Shown here piece by piece: positions 53,567 through 62,232 of a stretch of 64,000 bases of DNA. The stretch lies in the NCBI GenBank assembly GCA_947396885.1, contig OX377202.1, positions 8,804,001-8,868,000 on the forward strand. Direction: 5' to 3'. The DNA comes from Heligmosomoides polygyrus polygyrus (lineage: Eukaryota; Nematoda; Chromadorea; Rhabditida; Heligmosomidae). Numbering within the stretch: the stretch's first letter is position 1; each line of letters starts with the position of its first letter. The translations under genes were made by a program, and so were the position numbers. Under the pieces are notes generated by a model that was not told where the DNA came from, did no database searches, and saw only the letters and a list, made by a program, of their open reading frames with translations.

Positions 53567-54400
53567 GAGCCTGGAGCTCGTACGAGGCTATCAAGGCTAA
53601 TATTCAATAAAAGAAAGACTAAAGACAGGATGAGGTTTAAGACTTATGTACGGCCTATTGTAGAAAAGGGGACATCGGTGTCCAGTCCAACAATAAGAAA
53701 GGATATTGACCTTCTGAATAGCATTCAGAATAGCTTCAATAGGAAGCCCATAATGAGATCTTTTTCAATGGACTATAGTATTATTCAAAGAGGTCCGCAG
53801 CGAGCTGAGCTTCTTGGTCTTCATTCACTGAAGAATAAAAGACAATTGCAAATAGAAGCTATTAGGAGGATGTTTAGTTGCGATCAAAACTCTTGCGCCA
53901 GGCGGGACTCGAACCCGCATCTTCTGCTTTCCGGGCAGGGATGTTCGCCTTACATCACCGACGCTGTTTTGACCGAACAGAACATCCACGATATCTTCCT
54001 AGCAATCTCGCCTATCAGCACCGTGATATCGGGATGAGCCGGCCGCTGGATGTTCTGTTCGGTCAAAACAGCGCCGGTGGTGTAAGGCGAACATCGCTGC
54101 CCGGAAAGCAGAAGATGCGGATTCGAGTCCCGCCTGGCGCAAGAGTTTTGATCGCAACTAAACATCCTCCTAACAGCTTCTATCTTCTATAACAGCCGCT
54201 CTAGGCTTAAGCAAAAATGAAAAACAATTGCTAATATTATAATGATGGACAAGATTTTTGCCGAAAAGCTACCCATAAATCCATTGGATTTCTTCGAGCG
54301 AATACTGACAAGGTCTGTGACAGGCAAGTTGAAACTTAAGGCCTCGGTTACTAAATTGCGCGTCAGATCAGATATTCTAACTTATAGAGCTCCCAAATAA
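53567..54400 (+). pseudogene. CR1/Jockey-like reverse transcriptase C-terminal fragment, split by a SINE dimer
   Basis: The left part (53567-53849) encodes FKTYVRPIVEKG, IRKDIDLLNSIQNSF and AELLGLHSLKNKRQL, typical of the region after the reverse transcriptase domain of CR1- and Jockey-type LINEs. The right part (from about 54224) continues NIIMMDKIFAEKLPINP ... SVTGKLKLKASVTKLRVRSD before decaying. The two halves are separated by the element at 53850-54223. It is 5' truncated and non-functional. Confidence 0.75.
53850..54223. mobile_element. tRNA-headed palindromic SINE (head-to-head dimer), copy 3, with 8-bp TSD
   Basis: It is inserted in the LINE fragment with ACAATTGC at 53842-53849 and 54224-54231. 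The arms of about 135 bp (about 53852-53990 and 54041-54178) are nearly perfect inverted copies. In the right arm a tRNA-like cloverleaf can be drawn: acceptor GCGCCGG/CTGGCGC, D stem GTGT/ACAT, anticodon stem CTGC/GCAG with loop CCGGAAA, T stem GCGGA/CCCGC with loop TTCGAGT. AAGAGTTTTG follows, a polymerase III-type T run. The left arm mirrors this, so both units would be transcribed outwards. Confidence 0.88.
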
Positions 54401-54585
54401 TTCAACCTTTCGTTACGATGACCTGAAGGAACTATATGCTCTCAACTGAAGAGAGTAGCTTTCAGACCGAAGGTTGTGAGTGTATACGGTGTTCCACTGC
54501 GTCGCACACCGTATTGATGATGATTCACTCTTTTACTGGACTGATGCCTTCGTTTACACATATATTGTTGTAATTCTAAAGATGG

Positions 54586-54865
54586 GCCCGCCTAACGTAG
54601 AGGTGTCGGCTGTCGTCTGCACCCGATACCAGGTTCTTGGTCTGGATTTCCCCGTCAACCACGCCTTCCATCCCTACGGGGTCAGAGAATTGTTACCAGA
54701 CTTATCTGGGAAGGATAAAGCGCTGATCTTATTATCGGCTGGCCACGGCAAGTCATTGTATGGCCAAATATCCATTCCAGTCTCCTCCACGACATCTCGC
54801 ACAAGTAGAATGCGTGGCGCATCCCAAAAGGGATTGAATAACGCCGTCCTCTATCTTTTATTACT
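54586..54865 (+). mobile_element. tRNA-derived SINE (TTTATCC family)
   Basis: The head is shortened (GGGCCCGCCTAACGTAGAGG) with the A-box region partly deleted. GGTCTGGATTTCC and the full body follow. The 3' end is GGGATTGAATAACGCCGTCC. Confidence 0.85.
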
Positions 54866-54876
54866 CACTCGTAACT

Positions 54877-54887
54877 AATAAATAAAA

Positions 54888-54918
<31 letters not shown>

Positions 54919-54919
54919 G
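54877..54919. repeat. (AAAT)n microsatellite
   Basis: About ten AAAT units. Confidence 0.9.
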
Positions 54920-55145
54920 AGTATCTTGGTAAAACCTCCTGTAGATCGAAGCACTGATATTACCCCATAATCATGGACGGGCTTGTTCTGAATCTAACAG
55001 GCTGGCTGAAAATTAGTGTAATTTTCCTAATCCTAATTCTAAAGATGTTGTTGTTGTATTGTTTTGTTTCTAAATTTTGGTTCTAACGCTAGACTCTGGT
55101 ATGTACCGTGAATAAACGAATAAAGTAATATAAAGAGAATAAAAG

Positions 55146-55525
55146 GATAAAGGATGGCGTCAGTCGATTCCCCTTTTGGGATGCGCCACGCATTCTACTT
55201 CTGCGGGATGTTTAATGCGTATTTCGCATACAATGATTTGCGGTGGCCAGCCGATGAGCAAGTCAATGCTTTATCCTTTCCAGGCGAATCTAACACCAAT
55301 TCATCGTTGAATGTAAGACTTGGTTGGCCTGGGCGGGAAATTCGAACCAGGAACCTGTTATCGGGTGCATGTGACAGTCCTCACCTCCTCTGACTGCGCC
55401 ATACGCGTCCCAATATGTGCCCCATAGGTCAAATACGTGTTTGATTTGCCCCCACGGTATGTTGTAGAATTAGATACCGGGACGCATCCCAAAAAAAAAA
55501 GGATTGACTAACGTCGTCCTCGCGC
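55146..55525. mobile_element. Inverted-dimer SINE (TTTATCC family), type B junction
   Basis: A complete reverse SINE (tail AAAGGATAAAGGATGGCGTC to head CTGCGCCATACGCGTCC) is followed by linker AATATGTGCCCCATAGGTC. A forward 3' third follows (AATACGTGTTTGATTTGC ... GATTGACTAACGTCGTCC). Linker and variant bases match the 43.4-kb dimer, so both descend from one inverted ancestor. Confidence 0.87.
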
Positions 55526-55526
55526 A

Positions 55527-55862
55527 TTCTATGTCCATGGGATGTCGTGGGTGCAATTTGAATTCAAATTCGCCTATATGATGACTTGCTATGGCCAGCC
55601 GATGGGCAACTCAGCGTTTATCCCTCCCAGATAAGCCTGGTTCGAATTCAGCGACCTCACAGGGGTAAAAGGCCTTCTTGTTCTGGGCTGGAAATCCGAA
55701 CCAAGAACCCGGAATCGGGGTGCACTTGACTGCTGACGCCTCCACCGACTGCGCTACCACGCGCCCTAGAGACACAGGCATAGGCTAATACGCATTCAAA
55801 TTGTCTCCACTACATCCCATAGAAGTAGAATGCGTGGCGAATCGTAAAAAGATTAATTATGA
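55527..55862. mobile_element. Inverted-dimer SINE (TTTATCC family), third junction type
   Basis: A reverse body and head (GCGCATTCTATGTCC ... GACTGCGCTACCACGCGCCC) is followed by linker TAGAGACACAGGCATAGGCT. A forward 3' third follows, from AATACGCATTCAAATTGTC to GAATGCGTGGCG. It adjoins the previous dimer without a gap. Confidence 0.82.
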
Positions 55863-56127
55863 TCGCACATTAATCTTTTTTATCTTAGAAAGGTAAGGGA
55901 TGGCGGCGTATTTAATTACAGTTCCTAATGAAAACGGAGCTTAAAATCAGTATATTCAGGATATTCCTAGTCAGATCCTATCATCATTCTCCAAAAGTGA
56001 GTCATGCATGCATATTCTTCGATATTTCACGGCGCTACGAAGAACACTGAGAAAGTGGCGAGTACAGTGTAGTTTTGCCTTCTGCAAACAGGTAAGGCAC
56101 CATTTCTTCAAATAAAAAAGAAATACA
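55863..56127. other. Unassigned sequence
   Basis: Short AT-rich spacer. No feature is seen. Confidence 0.3.
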
Positions 56128-56545
56128 ATACCGCTCAAATTCTCTGCAAAAAAGACGCTTTGCGACGGATTAATCCGTCACAAAGCGTCGCCTTGCCATA
56201 ACTTCCTTTAAATTCGCTCCTGTGGATTTCAGTTAGCACCATTCGAATCCCCTCTTCACTGCGCATTCGATGCTCCCAAGTTGTGTTTAGTTCGTCAACC
56301 TCTGACCTAGTTATGGCGCATTTTCTTCTGGAGGGCTCTTAATTGATTTACGACCTCTCCAAAACTGCCATTGGCGCCCACTTCGGAGACTCCACCAACC
56401 GATTTCAGCGAAATCCGGAATTCTCCATTTCCCTCAAAAGATCTGAATTCAGCTTGTTGTGACTATCATAGTGACACTAAACACTGCTTAATTTGGTTGA
56501 TTTTAATCTCAACGCATATTTAGTCCAATTGCTCGCAAGGTCCAC
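56128..56545. repeat. Hairpin-headed repeat, copy 2 (cut by the assembly gap)
   Basis: Collinear with 26110-26538 from TACAATACCGCTCAAATTCT to GCTCGCAAGGTCCAC, including the 36-bp hairpin. It runs into the Ns, so its right end is unknown. Confidence 0.8.
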
Positions 56546-56745
56546 NNNNNNNNNNNNNNNNNNNNNNNNNNNNNNNNNNNNNNNNNNNNNNNNNNNNNNN
56601 NNNNNNNNNNNNNNNNNNNNNNNNNNNNNNNNNNNNNNNNNNNNNNNNNNNNNNNNNNNNNNNNNNNNNNNNNNNNNNNNNNNNNNNNNNNNNNNNNNNN
56701 NNNNNNNNNNNNNNNNNNNNNNNNNNNNNNNNNNNNNNNNNNNNN
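56546..56745. other. Assembly gap (200 N)
   Basis: Exactly 200 undetermined bases, a conventional gap size. Sequence order across it depends on scaffolding. ORFs running through it are artefacts. Confidence 1.
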
Positions 56746-57053
56746 GATTTTTTGAGGATTTTGTTCAGGCGGCACGAAACTTCAGCCCTGGGGGTAATCG
56801 AGGTCGCTGAACACGAATCTAAAGTCGACCAATCGATATCGATCGATATTATCGATTTTTTGAGGATGGCGCTCAAGTGGCGCGAAACTTTGGCCCTGGG
56901 GGTAATCGAGGTCGCTGAACTCGAATTTGAAGTCGACCAATCGATATCGATCGATATTATCGATTTTTTGAGGATGGCGCTCAAGTGGCGCGAAACTTTG
57001 GCCCTGGGGGTAATCGAGGTCGCTGAACACGAGTCTGAAGTTTGTTTTTGAGG
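56746..57053. repeat. 108-bp tandem repeat (nearly 3 units)
   Basis: GATTTTTTGAGGAT starts units at 56746, 56854 and 56962. Each continues CGCGAAACTTTGGCCCTGGG, GGTAATCGAGGTCGCTGAAC and the palindromic AATCGATATCGATCGATAT. Since 108 is divisible by 3, frames stay open on both strands. The array reaches the gap, so its true length is unknown and probably caused the gap. Confidence 0.88.
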
Positions 57054-57178
57054 TATGAAGGTCTAAAAGTTGGGAAAAGAAGATGGTCGGAGTGTTCTCT
57101 TCTCGGGGTTTGGGGGCGAAGCCCCCAACCAGTCGGAGGCGGCCGCTAGGCCGCTGAACGACCGGTATATATATAATT
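57054..57178. repeat. Hairpin-rich flank of the 108-bp array
   Basis: GGTTTGGGGGCGAAGCCCCC and GGCGGCCGCTAGGCCGCTGA are strong short hairpins. No ORF. Confidence 0.55.
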
Positions 57179-57312
57179 TTCAGGTCGAATTGGACACTTT
57201 TCAAATCAAATTGGGCACTTTCACGTCAAATTGGACACTCTTCTAAGCTCGCCTAAGACTTTTGAAATCAAAGAGAACTCTTCATACAGGTTGAACTACA
57301 GACTCAGTAAGA
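57179..57312 (+). repeat. CTCTTC-periodic dispersed repeat, copy
   Basis: GTCGAATTGGACACTTTTCA, TTGGGCACTTTCACG, TTGGACACTCTTCTAAGC and AGAGAACTCTTCATACAG occur at intervals of about 22 bp. Confidence 0.65.
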
Positions 57313-57448
57313 TGGTAAAAAAATTCAAGGAAAATTTAGAATAACTTTTTTTTTAATTTTTTTTTACTTTAGCTGTAATGAGTGCAATATTTTTATAAAG
57401 TTTTACTTTTTGAGGAAAAAATAACAAATCAAATGTTTTAACACATTT

Positions 57449-57603
57449 GCTTTAGCCTGGAGCGGCCGGCAGAGAGGCTATATATTGTTACAGGATGTTT
57501 TGTTGCGATCAAAACTCTTGCGCCAGGCGGGACTCGAACCCGCATCTTCTGCTTTCCGGCCAGCGATGTTCGCCTTACACCACCGGCGCTGTTCAATCAA
57601 ATG
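57449..57603 (-). mobile_element. Single-arm tRNA-headed SINE
   Basis: One reverse arm: CAGGATGTTTTGTTGCGATC, ACTCTTGCGCCAGGCGGGAC, TCGAACCCGCATCTTCTGCT to CACCGGCGCTGTTCAATCAA. In reverse the T stem GCGGG/CCCGC is perfect, and TTTTG follows the acceptor strand. The outer end TTTAGCCTGGAGCGGCC matches the tail of the dimers. This may be the monomeric form of the family. Confidence 0.8.
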
Positions 57604-58255
57604 TTGTTTTAAAACGCAGCAAATCAGCAACCATATAGTGTACAGAAAGAGCAGATTGCGCCATGCACTCGAAAAGCTCGTCGCGATTTTTATTTTATTG
57701 ATAGTGTAAAAAAAAACAAGGTGGGATATGTACTTCTTGCATTGTTTACAGTTATGTATAAATCAACATATAAATATAATCAACATATACATAATATAAA
57801 CCTACGCAAGCAGTATTCTCCTTTTCTATTTCATAATTCAACTGCACAAATAAAACTACCGTTACTCAAATAAAGGTGGTTAAGATGTTAAGGAGAGTAC
57901 TTCAACAATGTCTGTCCATACAAAATAACTACAAGCTTTATTTTTCCACTATAAAGCTTAGTTTTGCACGAAAAATTAGAGTTTAAAAATTTTTAAACAA
58001 AGTGTTCACTTATTGGGAAAGTGAATTAAAGGTTAAAAAATCATACTAAAATTTTTCTCAAACAAAAAAAAACTGTAGACATTGCAACAAATACAATTGT
58101 TAAGAACGCACATACCTCGTTGTTCCATGTAAACAGCATTTACTCTATCAATCAATTAAAAATTTGAAAAACGGTTTTGATTTGAAAATTCTTAGGCTTA
58201 GGCTTAGAAGGGTGTCCTATTTGACGTGCTAGCTAGGCATCGTCCTGACGCTGAT
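57604..58255. repeat. AT-rich dispersed repeat sequence
   Basis: GATTGCGCCATGCACTCGAA with AGCTCGTCGCGATTTTTATT and GTGTTCACTTATTGGGAAAG are shared with 39.0-39.2 kb. The right end carries a reversed CTCTTC-type step. TTAGGCTTAGGCTTAG at 58191 looks telomere-like but belongs to this repeat. Confidence 0.5.
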
Positions 58256-58256
58256 A

Positions 58257-58993
58257 TTACAAGGTGCGTAAAAAGTATTGACGCACCTACTTTTTGTTTC
58301 AGCTCCAACTTTCTCTTTCTACTTTTCAAAGTTTTTGTGTTATATTTGTTGTCTATATTGTGTTCAAAAAATATTCCTGTAAACAATGAAGAAACACGAT
58401 ACCGTCGTGGTTACGGTGACCCTTTCCTGGCTGCTACCTAAGGAAATGAATACTTCATCAATAAGAGAATTAGGCGGTGTTCGAAACAGTCGGTGAGGAA
58501 AGAGGTCAACCACCCAAACGTCGGCCGCGGCTCTGTCATAACAGATGATGATTACAAGATGTTCAAGCACGATAACGTTCAAATCCAAAATGATCAATCT
58601 CTGTCCGATAACGGCTAACAGGTAACGCGCGCAGGTGTGAACAGCTTCTCAGACGAGCACAGCTTAAACATTAGTTCGCTGGATTACTCTTTTCAGGCGA
58701 TTTTGGAGAATGAGGTCTGTGCTACTTTCAACAGAAGTGACCAGTCGCAGAAGGCTACCCTGTTCAAAGCACGGAACAAAATGCAAGCGAATACTTGCGG
58801 CGCGTGCTCATGAATTGTCCGTCGTTCTCGCTCCTGTATTCACAGTAACGAAACCAGTGTCGATTACGAGTTATTCTATCGTGTTTGCAAGATCATTTTC
58901 CATATTTCTCAAGTGAATATTTGAAAACTTGCTGCGCATTAGTATTTCCACAACCGCCATTTACTGCGTCAATACTTTTTACGCATCCTGTAG
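58257..58993. mobile_element. Degraded Tc1-like transposon with TIRs
   Basis: The left TIR TGCGTAAAAAGTATTGACGCA (58265 onwards) is mirrored by TGCGTCAATACTTTTTACGCA (about 58964-58984). Next to them are ACAAGG and, in reverse, ACAGGA, in the style of Tc1-family ends. The interior, about 690 bp, encodes a plus-strand remnant with FSDEHSLNIS, resembling the FSDE region of Tc1 transposases, among many stops. It is non-autonomous and old. Confidence 0.65.
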
Positions 58994-59508
58994 AAAGTAT
59001 CGGTCTTGTGTCAGGTCCCATTATTGCAAGTGCAAGGTATGTTTTTACAAGGGACAGGCGATGAAGAAACGAAATGAAAAAGGGAAAACCATTCAGCGAA
59101 GCTGTAGCGAAGTCGCAGGACTGCTGTAATAAGGCGGTATCGTTTGCACGAGCGATTGTTATGATTCCTCGACTACTTGCCGAAACCCGTCATCGTCTTC
59201 GGCTAGTCATTCCGCGTTTATGGAAATGCGATTCATGAGGCGCATACGCAATCTTCTCCCCTTACAATCGCCAGGTCTTACTGGTACCATTCGTTGTTCT
59301 CAAGGTGTCGTTCGGTCGGTTGGTGGAATTTTTTATTACAATTTACGAAGGGGCTGTCACATTACTGCGCTTTTCGGTAAAATTATCCGCAATAAAGATA
59401 AAAGATGCTGTCATATCTGCCAAGGCGTTCTGGGCCGGCCGCCTATTCTCTATAGGTGTATAAATCCACGCAAGCAACATTTTTCCAGTTCTATTGGAGT
59501 AACGTCTT
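58994..59508. other. Unassigned sequence
   Basis: An ORF of 100 codons at 59220-59522 runs into the RTE fragment. No motif is recognised. Confidence 0.25.
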
Positions 59509-59745
59509 GTGTCGAAAATTAGGTGGGCCGGCCACATAATGAGCTTCGCAGACACCCGCCGGGCGGAAACAAGAGCCGTCACCAACTGGATTCCGCGGGA
59601 TGTCCTGAGAACGCCAGGACACCCACCAACGCGTTGGTCGGACTTCTTCGTGAAAGACCTGAACGACCGATATGACGCTCTTCTTGTCCCTCGAGCGAAG
59701 AGAGTCATTGGAACACCCTGGCACGCGACAGGGACGAATGGAGAC

Positions 59746-60697
59746 TGTCGTGCCCCGTCTGGCCACCACCGGCATTAATGCACGGTGGTCCAGACTCAAG
59801 GCCACATTTGTAGCAGCATCGTTGGGGACTTACAGCACGCTTATGCTCTTCTTTCCATCCACGCGACACTATCAACGATGATCCCTGCTGCCCTAGCTGA
59901 GCCAAGGGACGGAACTGCGATGTTGTTGAGCTCCCTGACCCGTCTACAACCCTGCCCCAGTCCTCCGCACTCTCTGCACCTTTCCTTCTTCTTACAGCAC
60001 TGCGGCTAATAAAGTACTGGTCTTGACCCGTCTTCTCGTGACTTCCACAGACACAGATAATCATACAGATTTAATACACTACTACTTCCGAGAAACACAC
60101 ATGCCTACGGATTACGCAACCGACCCTCCTAAGTCTCACTAGGGAATCCCCACAGCAACCCGCTAGGGTCCAGCGAGGCCCTGCCTGGGGTATATGCACA
60201 CGAGGAGGTGCTCCTCGCCTCGCACCTGCGGTTACTTCGACCTGTGGCCGGATCCATCAACAGAGAAATTACAGCGGAAACTCCTAAAAAACGCGAATTA
60301 ACGCGACTTATCAACAAGCGATATGGTGAAATGTTGGCGTTATCAGGATTTTCCGCTGTAATTTCTTTGCCAAACCTCTGTAAGTCGTTGTTGAATCCGG
60401 CCCAAGGTGTTCATGCCAGGGACTTTCCTCATCCTCTTCGCCGCTGCGCTTCCTGCTCGACGTTGCTGCGGTGGACTCGGCTCGCTCCGGAATCCTCGTC
60501 GTCCAGCGGATGGCGAAGAGAGGACGGCGGACACGACCGTCCGGAGAGGCGGCGGACAGGAGCCTGAAGCCCGCGCGCACCGACGTTCATACTTCGTCGC
60601 AGCGAATCGATGCCGCGTATTCGACGGATTGCGCGGCGGGACCACCAGGGCGCAGAGACTCTGCATCCTTGAAAAGTCGTGGCGAAAGTCACAACAA
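59746..60697. mobile_element. 952-bp insertion of unknown class inside the RTE copy
   Basis: GC-richer sequence is flanked by AGAC. Its ends TGTCGTGCCCCG and, in reverse, TTGTTGTGACTT are only weakly similar. It contains a MITE (60246-60402) and, on its right, a CpG-rich part open in three plus frames, none recognised. Confidence 0.5.
60246..60402. mobile_element. Palindromic MITE, family GATTCATCAACGACTTAC, copy 4
   Basis: It runs from GGCCGGATCCATCAACAGAG to CTGTAAGTCGTTGTTGAATC with AATTACAGCGG inner arms. The left arm lacks the CGACTTACAG segment. Confidence 0.75.
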
Positions 60698-60759
60698 AGA
60701 CGCTGCTGGCGCTCGCTCGAGCAAGTCGATGATCGATGGGACGACAGGTGATACAGGGA

Positions 60760-61360
60760 CAGCTCAACGTTTTGTGCAGTCTGAGGAGTGTCTAGCTGTA
60801 ACACCTCTCCTTTAGGCAATACAACAAGTTCAATTGTGAGGAACACAAAAAGCACCACCTTGTGGTTTCATGTAAGCAGCACTTACACTATCAATCGAGT
60901 AAAAATCGCAACGAGCTAGTCGAGTGCCTGGCGCGATCTCTCGCTGTACTGCATTGTTTGATAGTTGCTTGCTGTGCTTTGAGACATAATTAATATTTTC
61001 TAATATTTTCTCTTGAAAAAATAAACATTTTGTAAAAACTATTACACTACATTACTGGGGAAGGTGAACTAAAAAATTTCAAAGAAAGCTTTACTAACTT
61101 TTTTTGAACAAAAAATTATTCTAACCATCTTATTGAGTCTATAGTTTAATCTGTATGAAGGTTATTTCAATTTTTAAGAGTTGGCTTTGATTTTAAGAGT
61201 CTTAGACTAGCTTAAAAGTGTCCGATTTGATTTGAAATGTGTCCAATTCGACGTGGAAATGGTATATAACACTTGGGGACAATAAAAAAAAACTAGTCAG
61301 ATGTGCGTTCGAATGCCTCTTAATCTCAAAAATTTAAAAAATGTGTGACTTAAATAGTCA
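60760..61360. repeat. AT-rich dispersed repeat, reversed, with CTCTTC-periodic block
   Basis: AAAAATCGCAACGAGCTAGT then GCCTGGCGCGATCTCTCG (60900-60950) is the reverse of the 39.0-kb block. TTACTGGGGAAGGTGAACTA follows. The reversed CTCTTC block (TTATTGAGTCTATAGTTTAA ... GTGTCCAATTCGACGTGG) is at 61130-61262. Confidence 0.55.
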
Positions 61361-61505
61361 GTACTAGTCGCCAATGTGGGCCATATAGCGAAAGCATCAA
61401 ACCAATCAGGACGTATCATGTCAACGAGATATGTTTCTGTTCTGATTGGCTTGCGCGTCTTCGGTTGGTGCTTTCATTAGCTGTTATTGGTTGGCGCGAT
61501 TCCGC
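61355..61505. repeat. Dispersed repeat with ATTGG boxes, second copy
   Basis: GTACTAGTCGCCAATGTGGG matches the reversed 35.8-kb repeat. ACCAATCAGG (61401), GATTGG (61443) and TATTGGTTGG (61484) give the clustered CCAAT-type words. Confidence 0.5.
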
Positions 61506-62230
61506 CTACATACGTAGACCGTATTAACGATTAGAGAAATGTTTTAAATTCGAAATTTTCTTCCAAGTTCTCTATAATCTAGGAGTGCTAGGAGTGGTAG
61601 AAATGGGGAAGAAGTGCATGTGGGAAGACTGCTAGGTGTATTTGATAAACTAAAAAATTTGAACGGAGCAAACCCTACAGGCAAACAAAGAAGAAGGACT
61701 TCAGCAGCAACGGGAAAATCGCAAGGAACGACACGGCTCAGAGGTTTCCAATCAAAATGCGAAGCGTTCCTGTGCCCGTGCTCAAGCAATTTTCTCATTT
61801 AAAATGCATAGCGATCACTGACCGTGACAGCAATGAAAAACCCAATGTTCTGGTTTATTTCAGTGGCCGCGTGTGGCCAGATGGTCGTCTCACAACCACT
61901 CATTTACGACGACATGTGGTAGCGATTCACCGCCTCTGATTTAGAATATTGGACACCCAGAGGCGGGAACAAAGGAGGGAGTGCAAAGGCATCGCTGACA
62001 GAAATCTGCAACAAACGACGGTTGAAGGTTATAATATGAAGCTAGCCAAAGAGCAGGTTGCAAGATCGACCGTTGATAGTAGCACTAATTGTTGACACTT
62101 CCGTATTTCAAGCTGTTTCAGGTTACCCGCTCATGATCAAGGATTTAGGTTGAGTAGAAAATCGAGCTAATCCTCCGTATTTCAACTCTTATAAAGTGGA
62201 GTCGACTTCAGCGTTTTTCTTCCGGTTTAC
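61506..62230. other. Unassigned sequence
   Basis: Plus frames of 60 codons at 61614 and 61757 are not recognised. GTTTATTTCAG at 61854-61864 is a strong splice-acceptor match, but no gene can be built on it. Confidence 0.25.
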
Positions 62231-62232
62231 TA

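Larger units (their letters stand above)
59509..60759 (+). mobile_element. 5'-truncated RTE copy split by a 952-bp insertion
   Basis: 59509-59745 matches the RTE C-terminal coding region (KIRWAGHIMSFADTRR ... PPTRWSDFFVKDLNDRYDA, frame damaged). 60698-60759 matches the last 60 bp (LEQVDDRWDDR, stop, tail GACAGGTGATACAGG). The break falls at the same RTE position on both sides, with AGAC shared at 59742-59745 and 60698-60701. The intervening 952 bp therefore looks inserted. Confidence 0.75.

Noticed and set aside
54068..54140. Functional tRNA gene
   Set aside because: Although a cloverleaf can be drawn, the base before the anticodon is C instead of U, the T stem has a mismatch, and the unit is half of a repeated palindrome with a TSD.
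56493..57204. ORFs crossing the N gap
   Set aside because: They include undetermined bases; the remainder is the 108-bp tandem repeat.
58188..58206. Interstitial telomere repeat (TTAGGC)n
   Set aside because: Only about 2.7 units, and they fall inside the reversed CTCTTC-periodic repeat, whose consensus there is already similar.
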